Shown: one piece after another, positions 17,978-26,996 of the stretch
Layout of the letters: every line of letters begins with the position of its first letter
Position numbering within the stretch: the first letter of the stretch is position 1
Source: Onishia taeanensis
Lineage (GTDB): Bacteria > Pseudomonadota > Gammaproteobacteria > Pseudomonadales > Halomonadaceae
Assembly: GCF_900100755.1 (NCBI RefSeq)
Contig: NZ_FNCI01000010.1
Location: 54,746-118,745 of the forward strand
DNA length: 64,000 nucleotides
Direction: 5' to 3'
The notes under the pieces: generated by a model
What the model saw: only the letters and a program-made list of their open reading frames with translations
What the model was told of the DNA's origin: nothing
Databases searched by the model: none
Translations under genes and position numbers: made by a program

Positions 17978-18130
17978 ATCGAGAGTCTCCGGGGTATCGC
18001 CCTGCGGGCAGCCATGGCTGGCCCGCAGGGCCGACGATAACGAGAAGCCGAGCGATGCGTCTTACGCCGCCCGGTCTCGTCTAGCCTACCCTGCTCGGGA
18101 AAATGCTGCAGTGCCAAATATTGCCGGCGC

Positions 18131-19930
18131 TCAGTGATCGAGCCCCACCGTCGCCAGGCTCTCGAGCCCCGCCTCGATCACCGTGCGGTTGGCACGCCCC
18201 ACTGGCAGCCATTGGCGCAGGGCGAAGTCGGCACTCGCCAACTTGCCGCGATAGAAGGCCTGATCGTCGCTCCCGTCAGCGAGAGCGGCCTCAGCGGCCA
18301 GCGCCGCGCGCCCCATCTGCCAGGCGCACAGCACATGCCCCGCCAGTTGCAGGAAGGGGGTCGCGTAGGCCTGAACGGCATCCGCGCCCTGAGCCGGGTC
18401 ACGACCGGCCGCCAGCACCACGGCCATGGCGGCTCGCAGATCATCGGCACCGGCACTGAGTGCCGCGCCCTGGGCGCTGAGCGCCAGCTTGTCGGCAAGC
18501 TGACCGGCGGTGGCGTCTACCTCATCGAGCAGAGCCGTAAGCGCGGCCCCCTCGTCCCTGGCGAGCTTGCGTCCAGCGAGATCCAGCGCCTGAATGCCGT
18601 TGGTGCCCTCATAGATCGGTGCGATGCGGGCGTCGCGCCATAGCTGGGCGGCACCGGTCTCTTCCACATAGCCCATGCCGCCATGCACCTGTATTCCCAG
18701 CGAGGCGATCTCCACGGCTTGGTCAGTAGAGAATGCCTTGACTACCGGGATCAACACATCGACACGCGCCTGAGCGGCGTCGCGAGTCGCTGCATCGCCG
18801 TGATGGCGGGCAATATCCATCTGCGCTGCACAATACAGCGCCAGGGCGCGCAGGGCGTCGGTGCGCGAGCGCATCGACAGCAGCATCCGGCGCACGTCGA
18901 AGTGATCGATGATCGCGGCCGGCTGACCGCCACGCGACCCCGGCGCTCGGCCCTGACTGCGCTCGGCGGCATAGGCAAAGGCCTGTTGGGTGGCGCGCTC
19001 GGCAACGCCGATGCCCTGGATGCCGACCTTGTGGCGTGCCTCGTTCATCATCGTGAACATGTGGTTGAGCCCACGGCCGGCCTCACCGACCAGGTAGCCG
19101 ATAGCGCCCTCGCCTTCGCCGAAGCTCAGGGTGCAGGTGGGCGAGCCGTGAATGCCGGCCTTGTGCTCGATAGAGGCACAGGTAACGTCGTTACGCGGCC
19201 CCAAGGCCCCGTTGTCATCGACCAGAAACTTGGGCACCAGGAACAGCGAGATACCCTTGTTACCCTCGGGGGCATCCGGGGTGCGCGCCAGCACCAGATG
19301 GATAATGTTCTCGGCCGCCTGGTGCTCGCCCCAGGTGATGTAGATCTTCTGGCCGTGCAAGCGATAGTGATCGCCGTCGGCGCTGGGAATGGCCTTGGTG
19401 CGAACCCGAGACAGATCCGAACCGGCCTGGGGCTCGGTGAGGTTCATGGTGCCGGTCCAGGCGCCCTCGACCAGCTTTGGCAAGTAGCGTGCCTTGAGGG
19501 CCTCACTGCCGTGATGCGATAGCGCCTCGATGGCGCCGGCAGTAAGCATCGGACACAGCCCCAGTGCCATGTTGGCACCGTGTAGCATTTCCTGCACCGC
19601 ACTGGCTGCCACCTCGGGCAGCCCTTGGCCCCCCATAGCCTCGGCGACGCCGATGCCGTTCCAGCCGCCCTCGGCATAGGCCTGATAGGCCTCGATGAAG
19701 CCATCGGGCACCGTCACGCTGCCATCCGGCTGGCGGCGGCAGCCCTGACGATCACCGGAGAGGTTGAGCGGGGCCCAGACCTCACCGGCCAGCCGGGCGG
19801 CTTCGTCGAGCACGGCATCGAGCAGCTCGGGGCTGGTATCCTCGAAGCCCGGCAGGTCCAGAGAAGTGTGCCCGAGGAGTTCCTCGAGCACGAAGCGAGT
19901 GTCGCGCAGCGGAGCGTGATAAGGGGTCAT
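18131..19930 (-). CDS. Acyl-CoA dehydrogenase, DmdC-like (about 600 aa class)
   Basis: A 599-residue flavoprotein of the long acyl-CoA dehydrogenase class that carries extra N- and C-terminal domains. The start YHAPLRDTRFVLEELL is the class signature, and GTMNLTEPQAGSD and YEGTNGIQALDLAGR are the FAD-binding and catalytic-region motifs. Marine homologues include DmdC, which acts on 3-methylmercaptopropionyl-CoA from DMSP, but many members act on other acyl-CoAs. The other dmd genes are absent here, so DMSP breakdown is not shown. ATG 19930 or 19939 may be the start. Confidence 0.92.
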   Translation of the reverse strand: MTPYHAPLRDTRFVLEELLGHTSLDLPGFEDTSPELLDAVLDEAARLAGEVWAPLNLSGDRQGCRRQPDGSVTVPDGFIEAYQAYAEGGWNGIGVAEAMGGQGLPEVAASAVQEMLHGANMALGLCPMLTAGAIEALSHHGSEALKARYLPKLVEGAWTGTMNLTEPQAGSDLSRVRTKAIPSADGDHYRLHGQKIYITWGEHQAAENIIHLVLARTPDAPEGNKGISLFLVPKFLVDDNGALGPRNDVTCASIEHKAGIHGSPTCTLSFGEGEGAIGYLVGEAGRGLNHMFTMMNEARHKVGIQGIGVAERATQQAFAYAAERSQGRAPGSRGGQPAAIIDHFDVRRMLLSMRSRTDALRALALYCAAQMDIARHHGDAATRDAAQARVDVLIPVVKAFSTDQAVEIASLGIQVHGGMGYVEETGAAQLWRDARIAPIYEGTNGIQALDLAGRKLARDEGAALTALLDEVDATAGQLADKLALSAQGAALSAGADDLRAAMAVVLAAGRDPAQGADAVQAYATPFLQLAGHVLCAWQMGRAALAAEAALADGSDDQAFYRGKLASADFALRQWLPVGRANRTVIEAGLESLATVGLDH

Positions 19931-20063
19931 CGCAGGCATCTCTTGAGAAAAGGGTAACCGCGATAGTAGGTTGGCGGCCGTGGCCTAAGCCATTAGGCGA
20001 AAGCCGCAGCGCCTGTCTGGGGCCCATGCTGCCGACCTCAGGCGTCGATTTCCGCCGTTGAGC

Positions 20064-21497
20064 TCAAGGCGGGCTCGCTACGGACCGGCCCGGCCCAGCA
20101 TCACCGGATGCTCCAGGCGGCGTTGTCTCAGGTGCGACTTGCGGCTCGGCATCGACATAGTAGGCGATATGCGCCTCATCGGCCGGCGGTGGGCCAATGA
20201 TCGGTTCGGCAACGGCGACATCCGGCACCGCCGCAGAAAGGTCCTCGAGGTATTCGTGCTCGGCGGCTCCCTGCACCTGCTCATCGGTGACGCCCAGCTC
20301 AGCGCCTACCAGGGTTTGCGCCTGGGTTGCCACGAAGGGCGCCGTGGGCAGCGGCGCGGGCCGTACGCTGCGTCGCCAGGTAAAGTAGCCCGCCAAGCCA
20401 AGCCCCACGGCCCCCATCGACCAGAACAAGCCTGCGTCGCCGAAGGTTGCCATCACCGGCGTGATCAACGGTGGGCTGACCGTCGACCCTAACGCATTGA
20501 TCAGCAAAAGGCCCTGGCTCATGCGCACCAGGGCGCCGGCCGGGGCTCGGTCGGCGGCATGGCTGACCGCCACCGGATACAGAGAAAAGACGCCACCGCC
20601 CAGCAAAAACAAAAGCCCACCCAACAGCCAGGGCTCACCCGGCACCAGTAGCAGCGTCACCGACAGCCCCGCGATACAGGCACCGATGATGATCAGCACC
20701 AGCTGACGGTCGTGCTTGTCCGACCAGCGCCCGATCGGGTATTGCAGCAGCATGGCCCCGAGCACCACGACGGCCATCATCTGGCCGACCTGCGCCACTC
20801 CCAGACCGCTGCGCTGCAGATAGAGCGGCAGCAGGCTATAGATCGCCGCCACGACCAGCCCCGAGCCGAAACAGCCCATCACCCCGGTGGGCGTCAGCGT
20901 GATCAGCCGCAGCGGCGACAGCGGCTCGGCGTGCTCGATCAAGGGCGATACCCGCGGAATCATCGCCATCGGCAGCACCGACAGCGAGGCCAGCATGCCG
21001 ACCACCATGAAGGGCGCGGCATCGCTCATGGCGTTGGTGGCGCCGAGCAGCAATTGGCCAATCACGCCAGCAGCGTAAAGAGAGATCATGTACATCGCCA
21101 GCAGGCGACCGCGCACCTTGGTATCGGCGCTGGCCAGCAGCCAACTCTCGATGACCAGGTAAACGCCTACCGTTGCCCAGCCGCCAATCAAGCGCAGCAC
21201 AAACCAACTGATAGGATCGAGCCAAAGGCCCTGTAACAGCACCGTGACCGCGACCAGCGAGGCAAAGCAGCCATAGGCGCGGATGTGCCCGATACGCAAT
21301 AGCAGGCGGTCATTGAATAGCGCCCCCAGCGCCAGGCCGATGAAGTAGGCCGACGAGACCCAGCCAATCACCACCGCAGACTCACCCGCCGCATCCAGGC
21401 GCAGCGTAATCAGGGAGGACAGAAAGCCATTGCCGATGCAGAGAATGAAGAGCCCCAGCAAGGGTGCCAAGGCCAAGGAAAGCAATTGTCGGGACAT
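20064..21497 (-). CDS. MFS transporter, YcaD-like, with C-terminal extension
   Basis: A 477-residue protein. About twelve transmembrane segments occupy residues 1-395, with the early SSAYFIGLALGAL motif and a mid-protein loop. The remaining 80 residues are a hydrophilic Ala/Pro/Glu-rich tail not usual for the YcaD family (about 380 aa). It lies upstream of the acyl-CoA dehydrogenase gene in the same direction, but 130 bases separate them. Substrate unknown. Confidence 0.88.
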   Translation of the reverse strand: MSRQLLSLALAPLLGLFILCIGNGFLSSLITLRLDAAGESAVVIGWVSSAYFIGLALGALFNDRLLLRIGHIRAYGCFASLVAVTVLLQGLWLDPISWFVLRLIGGWATVGVYLVIESWLLASADTKVRGRLLAMYMISLYAAGVIGQLLLGATNAMSDAAPFMVVGMLASLSVLPMAMIPRVSPLIEHAEPLSPLRLITLTPTGVMGCFGSGLVVAAIYSLLPLYLQRSGLGVAQVGQMMAVVVLGAMLLQYPIGRWSDKHDRQLVLIIIGACIAGLSVTLLLVPGEPWLLGGLLFLLGGGVFSLYPVAVSHAADRAPAGALVRMSQGLLLINALGSTVSPPLITPVMATFGDAGLFWSMGAVGLGLAGYFTWRRSVRPAPLPTAPFVATQAQTLVGAELGVTDEQVQGAAEHEYLEDLSAAVPDVAVAEPIIGPPPADEAHIAYYVDAEPQVAPETTPPGASGDAGPGRSVASPP

Positions 21498-21611
21498 GAG
21501 ATGCCTCGCATCGACGAGAAGAAAACACCCAGGAGAAACACCGCCGATCCTGGCGCAGGAGCTGCGATCATCAGCTTGCCGGCAAAGCAGGTTTAGCGCC
21601 TCGTCATCAGC

Positions 21612-21758
21612 CTAGGCAATGTCTGAAAAGTACTGTGCTCGCCCATACGGCGTTAAAAATCGGCTCAAGGTGCTCATTTACACCCCCGTAAACTCCGCTC
21701 TTTCGCCAATTTTTGCCTTGTCTGGCCTTCGCTCGTCGACTTTTCAAACACAGCCTAG
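21612..21758. mobile_element. MITE-like palindromic repeat element, 147 bp
   Basis: The ends are inverted repeats: CTAGGC-aa-TGTCTGAAAAGT at the left and the mirror of CTAGGC-tg-TGTTTGAAAAGT at the right, 17 of 20 matching. A second nested pair (around 21652-21674 and 21709-21730) makes most of the element an imperfect palindrome. It has no coding capacity and sits in the gap between the YcaD-like and methyltransferase genes. It looks like a dispersed, non-autonomous element. The flanking 21498-21611 and 21759-21921 hold nothing recognisable. Confidence 0.7.
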
Positions 21759-21921
21759 AAGCCGTCTATCAAGGGTGCAATGCGGGCAATCGCGCGGCGA
21801 ATATACGCCTGGCCTAACGTATCGCCAAGCGCTATTTACGACGTCGCTCATACGCGGTCATGGCGCCGGGACCACCGGCGTAATTGGCCTATTTCAGCCC
21901 TGCATCGCACCCCGCAGCGCA

Positions 21922-22578
21922 TCAGTGCGCCTTATTCGAGCGTCTTAGCAGCACGACGTCGTGATCGGCAAAGCTCAGCTCCATGTCGAGTCGCTCGGCC
22001 AGCCAGCGAAAGCTCGCCTCGCTGAAGAAGCAGACATGGGTGGGATCGAGAATATAGTGCCAATCGGTAAAGGCCTGGTGGCTGGTAACACGCTTGGTCA
22101 TCAGCCCCAACCAGCCACCAGGACGCAACAACCCGGCCAGGCGAATCAGCTCGTCGCCGGGAGCCGCCATATGCTCGACCACCTCGGTGGCGGTGATGAA
22201 GTCGTAGCGCCGTGACAGCGGCGTCGGATCGGGTGCGTAGTAGGGGTCGAAGATGGCCATCGGATGGCCCGCTTCCTCAAACATCACCGACAGGGTCGGC
22301 CCGGGGCCGCTGCCGATATCGAGCCCCTCGGCGCCGGGCGTCAGCCGCTCGAGCAGGGGTGCCTGCAGCCGCGACAGGAAGCGCCGATAGCCGGCATCTT
22401 GCGGCGAATTCCGGTGCTGGTCGTAGACAGCACGCTCGGCATCGGCATCCAGGTGCTGGTGCGCCGGCACAAAGACCAGCGTGCAGACCTGACACTGCAG
22501 ATAGTCGCGCCGCGCATCCCGATGGTAGGCAACGGCGCCAGGCGCGTTGCACAGCGGGCAGGACAGGGGCTGGGTCAT
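21922..22578 (-). CDS. Class I SAM-dependent methyltransferase with N-terminal zinc-binding motif
   Basis: A 218-residue protein. A CPLC...CQVC zinc ribbon (residues about 7-33) precedes a Rossmann methyltransferase domain with LDIGSGPGPTL (motif I) near residue 85 and TATEVVEHM near 130. It resembles the Methyltransf_23 type, often used on sugars, lipids or small molecules. The substrate is not readable. ATG 22578 was chosen because upstream residues are unconserved; the ribosome binding site is weak. Confidence 0.87.
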   Translation of the reverse strand: MTQPLSCPLCNAPGAVAYHRDARRDYLQCQVCTLVFVPAHQHLDADAERAVYDQHRNSPQDAGYRRFLSRLQAPLLERLTPGAEGLDIGSGPGPTLSVMFEEAGHPMAIFDPYYAPDPTPLSRRYDFITATEVVEHMAAPGDELIRLAGLLRPGGWLGLMTKRVTSHQAFTDWHYILDPTHVCFFSEASFRWLAERLDMELSFADHDVVLLRRSNKAH

Positions 22579-22649
22579 CGTCGTATGCTCATGAAAATAT
22601 TCGCCGCCAAGCCTACTCCGATCATCCAGGCGGCCCAAGGAGGAACCCT

Positions 22650-23030
22650 ATGCTGTCAGCTCTGGATCATCTGGTGATGTACGTCGATGACCTGCCGCAA
22701 GCCGTGGATTTCTACAGTCGCGTCCTGGACATGGACGCCAAGGAGCAGGACGCCGGCCATGCTGACCTGCACTTCGGTAACCTGACACTGCGCCTGCAGC
22801 TCGCCGACAGCGCCGCTGAGCCCAAGGCAACCAGGCCCGCCACCGGCGGCATGGAGCTGTCTTTCGCCAGCCGCCTGCCGCTCGAAGAAGTCGAACGACA
22901 CCTGGCCGCCCTTTCCATTCCGGTGGAGCTTGGCCCCGTGGCCCGCGCGGGCGGCAAGGGGCCGGTGGAATCGCTCTATCTGCGCGACCCGGAGGGCAAC
23001 CTGCTGGAGATCACTCGCCCAAGGCGGTGA
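22650..23030 (+). CDS. VOC (glyoxalase/bleomycin resistance) family protein
   Basis: A 126-residue single vicinal-oxygen-chelate domain. The repeated beta-alpha-beta-beta-beta fold is seen from LDHLVMYVDDLPQAVDFYSRVLDM at the start to YLRDPEGNLLEITRP at the end. The His and Glu at those positions are likely metal ligands. The function could be dioxygenase-like, glyoxalase-like or resistance; it is not determined. AAGGAGG lies upstream of ATG 22650. Confidence 0.9.
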   Translation: MLSALDHLVMYVDDLPQAVDFYSRVLDMDAKEQDAGHADLHFGNLTLRLQLADSAAEPKATRPATGGMELSFASRLPLEEVERHLAALSIPVELGPVARAGGKGPVESLYLRDPEGNLLEITRPRR

Positions 23031-23119
23031 TGGCAACATCTGTCTTGGCAGGTATCATATTGCCCAGGCTCGCTTTTTCGCCTACTGCGACTCAAACCGA
23101 TTGATTCAAGGATGATGCA

Positions 23120-23488
23120 ATGACCCAGACGCCCGTCCCCGAGACGCCTCCTTCCCCTCAGCAAGCGGATACCACCATGGCCATGGTGGTCTACGGCCTC
23201 TATCTGGCTGGCATGGTGATCGGCTTCACGCCGCTGGTCGGCGTGATCATCGCCTATGTCTACCGTGGCAAGGGGCCTGACTGGCTCGAGGCACACTATC
23301 GCTACCAGATCCGTACCTTCTGGATCGGCCTGCTTTACGGCCTCGTCGCCATGCTCCTGACGCTGGTGGTGATCGGCGTCCCACTGCTGATCGCGCTGGC
23401 GGTATGGATGATCATCCGCTGCGTCAAGGGCTTCAAGGGCCTGCAGGAGCAACGTCCACCCACCAATATCACCACCTGGCTGGTCTAA
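23120..23488 (+). CDS. DUF4870-type small membrane protein
   Basis: A 122-residue protein with a Pro-rich N-terminus and three hydrophobic segments (about 18-47, 62-80, 82-100) containing the charged Y(R)GKGPDWLEAHYRYQIRTFW element between the first two. This matches the Tic20-like DUF4870 family of unknown function. AAGGA is upstream of the ATG. The acyltransferase gene starts seven bases downstream, so they are probably co-transcribed. Confidence 0.85.
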   Translation: MTQTPVPETPPSPQQADTTMAMVVYGLYLAGMVIGFTPLVGVIIAYVYRGKGPDWLEAHYRYQIRTFWIGLLYGLVAMLLTLVVIGVPLLIALAVWMIIRCVKGFKGLQEQRPPTNITTWLV

Positions 23489-23495
23489 ATTGCCG

Positions 23496-24425
23496 ATGAG
23501 TGAAGACACATCCCGCCGCGACCGCCTTCAGGCCGGCGCCATCGCCACCCTGTGGCGCAGCCTGGCCGGACGCCGGCTGAGCACCCTCTGGCGGCTGTCG
23601 AGGATCGCGGGCCCGCTTGTACACCGCTTCAGCAAGCGCGAGCGCCAGATCACCGAAACCAATCTGGCGATCGTCTATCCCGAAGTCAGTGAGACCAAGC
23701 GCCGCCGGCTAGCAAGAGAGAGCCTCACTCACTCCACCGCCACCATGCTGGAACTGGGCTTTGCCTGGATGGACGATCCCGAGCGGGTCGAGGCGTCGAT
23801 CGTCGAGGTCCATGGCCGCGAGCTGCTTGATGAGGCCCGGGCCGAGGGACGGGGCGTCATCGTGCTGGCGCCCCACTTTGGCAACTGGGAAGTGCTGAAC
23901 TTCTGGCTGTCGGGCCATTTCCCGTTCACCGCCATGTACGAGCCGCCCAAGATCGCTCCGTTGGACCCGATCATTCGCCACGGCCGCGAACGACGCGGTG
24001 CCGAGCTGGTGCCGACCAATCCGCGCGGGGTGGCGGCATTGCTCAAGGCGCTGAAGCGCTGCGAAGCCGTTGGCATCCTGCCTGACCAGGAGCCCGACTG
24101 GGGCAGCGGTGTCTTTGCCCCCTTTTACGGTCGCCCCGCCTACACCGCCACCCTGCTGCCGAAACTGGTGGCCCGCACTCAGGCCAGGGTCGTCACCGGG
24201 GTCGCCAGGCGTTTACCCGGGCGCGGCTTCGCGCTGCACTTCTTGGCCGCCGATGAACGAGTCTTCGATAGCGACGAAACCGCCTCGGCCAGCGGCGTCA
24301 ACGCAAGCGTAGAGGCCGCCATCGCCCTGGACCCGGCCCAGTACCAGTGGGAATACAAGCGTTACCGCAAGACGCCCGAGGAAGCCGCTGGCGATCCAGA
24401 CTTCCGCCGTGCGCGTATCTACTGA
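23496..24425 (+). CDS. Lysophospholipid/lipid A acyltransferase, LpxL/HtrB family
   Basis: A 309-residue protein with the catalytic HFGNWE (His-x4-Glu) motif near residue 127 and a QEP...GVFAPFYG segment near 200, both marks of LpxL/LpxM-type acyltransferases. An N-terminal hydrophobic helix anchors it at the inner membrane. It transfers a secondary acyl chain to lipid A or a related lipid; which position is not clear. ATG 23496 is preferred over TTG 23490. Confidence 0.9.
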   Translation: MSEDTSRRDRLQAGAIATLWRSLAGRRLSTLWRLSRIAGPLVHRFSKRERQITETNLAIVYPEVSETKRRRLARESLTHSTATMLELGFAWMDDPERVEASIVEVHGRELLDEARAEGRGVIVLAPHFGNWEVLNFWLSGHFPFTAMYEPPKIAPLDPIIRHGRERRGAELVPTNPRGVAALLKALKRCEAVGILPDQEPDWGSGVFAPFYGRPAYTATLLPKLVARTQARVVTGVARRLPGRGFALHFLAADERVFDSDETASASGVNASVEAAIALDPAQYQWEYKRYRKTPEEAAGDPDFRRARIY

Positions 24426-24956
24426 TGCCGAGAGACATCATGACGGCGCGATCGGCCCCAAGGCCATGCGAGCCGATCAGGCATCGCTAAGCCCAGCAGT
24501 GAGTTATGGTAATGAGACGGCCTTGAACGTGCAGAAAAAACGCAAAAGTGAAGGCCTCTCCCGCATCGGGAAGATGCGATGCTCAATCCCGTCTAAAGTA
24601 TAATGATTGCAATACCTGAAGAGGTTTTGTACCAAGTCTGATAGACCCGTCATCTGGGCAGAAAAAGAACAGCCAACGTCATAGCAACGCTCGCTCAGAT
24701 GCTGACTCAACTCTCCTCCCCGGAATGCGCAGGGACTGCCGGCGGGGGCCAATGGAGAACGACGGAACGTGATGATGATACTACGACACCCGCTGTGCGG
24801 CGCAGGTAGGCCCCGGACAGCAGGTGTTCAGACACCCCCACTTGCGACTCGCCGAGCGCCTTCGTACAGCCCTGGATCACGGATCAGCCATCCCCTGGCA
24901 TCTGGCCGTACACTGCCATCTTGTGACCGTCCACTGCCGTGCAGCGTGGTAAGCCG
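24426..24956. other. Long intergenic leader upstream of opgH
   Basis: This 531-bp region has no credible gene on either strand. A comparatively AT-rich stretch near 24596-24640 is the likely promoter zone for the opgH-opgG pair. No clear hairpin terminator for the LpxL-like gene is visible. A minus-strand frame at 24504-24752 lacks a ribosome binding site and family support. Confidence 0.5.
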
Positions 24957-26897
24957 ATGAGTGCTTTCGATGAACCTCACCGCGCCTCGACCAGGTCCCA
25001 CTCTTCCCACGATGCCGATCGCCTGCAGTTCAGGCCGCCTTGGCGGCGAAGCCGGCGTGCCCTCTTTGCCGGACTCTTCGCCAGCACCGCTGCGCTGGGC
25101 ATCTGGGCCATGTTTCAGATCCTCTATGTGGGAGGTATCACGCCGCTGGAACTGGTCATTCTGGGGCTCTTCGCCCTGACCTTCAGCTGGATCATCATTG
25201 CCTTCTGGAGCGCCGTGATCGGCTTTGTGCTGACACTGTGTCGCCGTGACCCAGTGACGCTGGCCCGACTGCAGCCGGCAAAGCCGCCCAGCGACGCGCA
25301 ATCGAGAACCGCGCTGGTGATGCCGATTCACAATGAAAACATCGACGGGGTCATCACCGGGCTGGAGGCGACCTGCCGCGACTTGCCCGCCGACACCCCT
25401 CAGCGCCAGCTGGAAGTCTTTGTCTTGAGTGACAGTACAGACGACGCCATTGTCGAGCAGGAGCATCTTGCGATCGGCGCCCTGCAGCGTCGCCTGGACG
25501 GCGTCTGCCAGTTGCATTACCGGCACCGGGACAGCAACAGCGGCCGCAAGGCCGGCAACCTCGGCGAGTTCTGCCGCCGCTGGGGAAAACGCTACGACTT
25601 CATGCTGGTGCTGGATGCCGACAGTGTGATGAGTGGCAGCACGGTGTCGGCCCTCATCGATGCCATGGAGGCCAACCCGCGGCTGGGTCTCCTTCAGACG
25701 GTGCCCATTCCCGTGCACCAGCAGAGCCTGTTCGGTCGAGCCAACCAGTTTGCCGCCTCGCTCTACTCGCCGATGCTCGCCGCCGGCCTGAGCTTCTGGC
25801 ATGCCGACGCTGCCAACTACTTCGGCCACAACGCCATCATGCGCACGGAAGCCTTCATGGCCCACTGCGGCCTGCCGCAATTGCCCGGCTCACCGCCGCT
25901 GGGAGGCGACATCCTCAGCCATGACTTCGTCGAAGCGGCGCTAATGCGGCGGGGTGGCTGGCAGGTACAGATGCAGACCGATCTTGACGGCAGCTTCGAG
26001 GAAATGCCCAGCCACATCCTCGACTACGCCAAACGGGACCGGCGCTGGGTGCAGGGCAACCTGCAGCACCTGCGTCTGCTGGGCGGGCATGGCCTGCATC
26101 CACTTAGCCGGCTGCACTTCCTGTTCGGCGCCTTTGCCTACATTTCTTCACTGGTCTGGCTATCGATCCTGGTGATCAGCACCGCTGATGCCTTGATTCG
26201 TGCCATCGCCGAACCCAATTTCTTCACCTCCAACGCCCAGCTGTTTCCCGACTGGCCGATTGCGCCACCGCCCCTGATCATGCCCCTGCTTGGCGGCACC
26301 CTGGCCATGCTGCTGATGCCCAAGGTACTGGGCATGTGCATCGCCATGATCCGACGCCCGCGCGCCTTTGGCGGCCGCGGGCGGCTGGCCATCAGCGTGC
26401 TGCTCGAAAGCCTGTTCGCGATGCTGATTGCGCCCCTGATGATGGTGTTCCACAGCCTGTTCGTGATCAACGTCCTAAGCGGGCGCACCGTGGCCTGGGA
26501 CCCGCAATCCCGGGAAGGGCGCGCCGTGGCGTGGCGAGAAGCATGGCGACATACCTGGCAGGCCAGCCTGGTCGGACTTGCCTGGGCCGGCGTCACCTGG
26601 TGGTACACCCCGGTGTTCTTCTGGTGGCTGACTCCGGTATGGCTGGGCCTGATGCTGGCCGCGCCGCTGATCCGGTTCAGCAGCAGCCTCAAGTTTGGCC
26701 GCCGCCTTCGCCGGGCCGGCCTGCTGCTGGTGCCCAGCGAGACCTCCCCTCCCGAGGTGCTGCGCGCGCAACTCGCGTGTGAAGGCGTGGCAGATGGCGA
26801 GCGGCCCTGGCCGCCTCCCCAGGAGCAGCCTGGTGAAATGCCGGAGCAGAACTTCGGCGCTCCTCGAGGCGACACCACCGCCCGAGGCATGTCATAG
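24957..26897 (+). CDS. opgH: Osmoregulated periplasmic glucan glucosyltransferase OpgH
   Basis: A 646-residue inner-membrane protein: two N-terminal transmembrane helices, a GT2 domain (about 115-350) with VLDADSVMSGS (DxD), ILSHDFVEAALMRR and RDRRWVQGNLQH (the Q/RxxRW motif), then several C-terminal transmembrane helices. OpgH polymerises beta-1,2-linked glucose from UDP-glucose and exports it to the periplasm. It is shorter than E. coli OpgH (about 850 aa), lacking most of the N-terminal cytoplasmic region. ATG 24957 is chosen; a GTG at 24939 is possible. opgG follows after 99 bases, the reverse of the common opgG-opgH order. Confidence 0.95.
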   Translation: MSAFDEPHRASTRSHSSHDADRLQFRPPWRRSRRALFAGLFASTAALGIWAMFQILYVGGITPLELVILGLFALTFSWIIIAFWSAVIGFVLTLCRRDPVTLARLQPAKPPSDAQSRTALVMPIHNENIDGVITGLEATCRDLPADTPQRQLEVFVLSDSTDDAIVEQEHLAIGALQRRLDGVCQLHYRHRDSNSGRKAGNLGEFCRRWGKRYDFMLVLDADSVMSGSTVSALIDAMEANPRLGLLQTVPIPVHQQSLFGRANQFAASLYSPMLAAGLSFWHADAANYFGHNAIMRTEAFMAHCGLPQLPGSPPLGGDILSHDFVEAALMRRGGWQVQMQTDLDGSFEEMPSHILDYAKRDRRWVQGNLQHLRLLGGHGLHPLSRLHFLFGAFAYISSLVWLSILVISTADALIRAIAEPNFFTSNAQLFPDWPIAPPPLIMPLLGGTLAMLLMPKVLGMCIAMIRRPRAFGGRGRLAISVLLESLFAMLIAPLMMVFHSLFVINVLSGRTVAWDPQSREGRAVAWREAWRHTWQASLVGLAWAGVTWWYTPVFFWWLTPVWLGLMLAAPLIRFSSSLKFGRRLRRAGLLLVPSETSPPEVLRAQLACEGVADGERPWPPPQEQPGEMPEQNFGAPRGDTTARGMS

Positions 26898-26996
26898 AAC
26901 CCCGCCGGCAACGGCCAAGCCTCAGCCCATCGCAGGCGAGACGTCTGCACAGCGAACATCGTTGTCACTTCTATCCGAACCGCTTGGAGCCATGGA

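Noticed and set aside
18131..19930. DMSP demethylation pathway
   Set aside because: Only a DmdC-like dehydrogenase is present; no dmdA, dmdB or dmdD gene lies here, and the class has broad substrates.
21612..21758. Considering the 21.6-kb palindrome as a CRISPR unit or attC
   Set aside because: Only a single copy, no spacers, and the ends do not match RYYYAAC/GTTRRRY.
22212..22649. N-terminal extension of the VOC protein
   Set aside because: It runs antisense through the methyltransferase gene; AAGGAGG before ATG 22650 marks the true start.
24504..24752. 82-codon minus-strand frame upstream of opgH
   Set aside because: No ribosome binding site or family similarity; more likely leader sequence.
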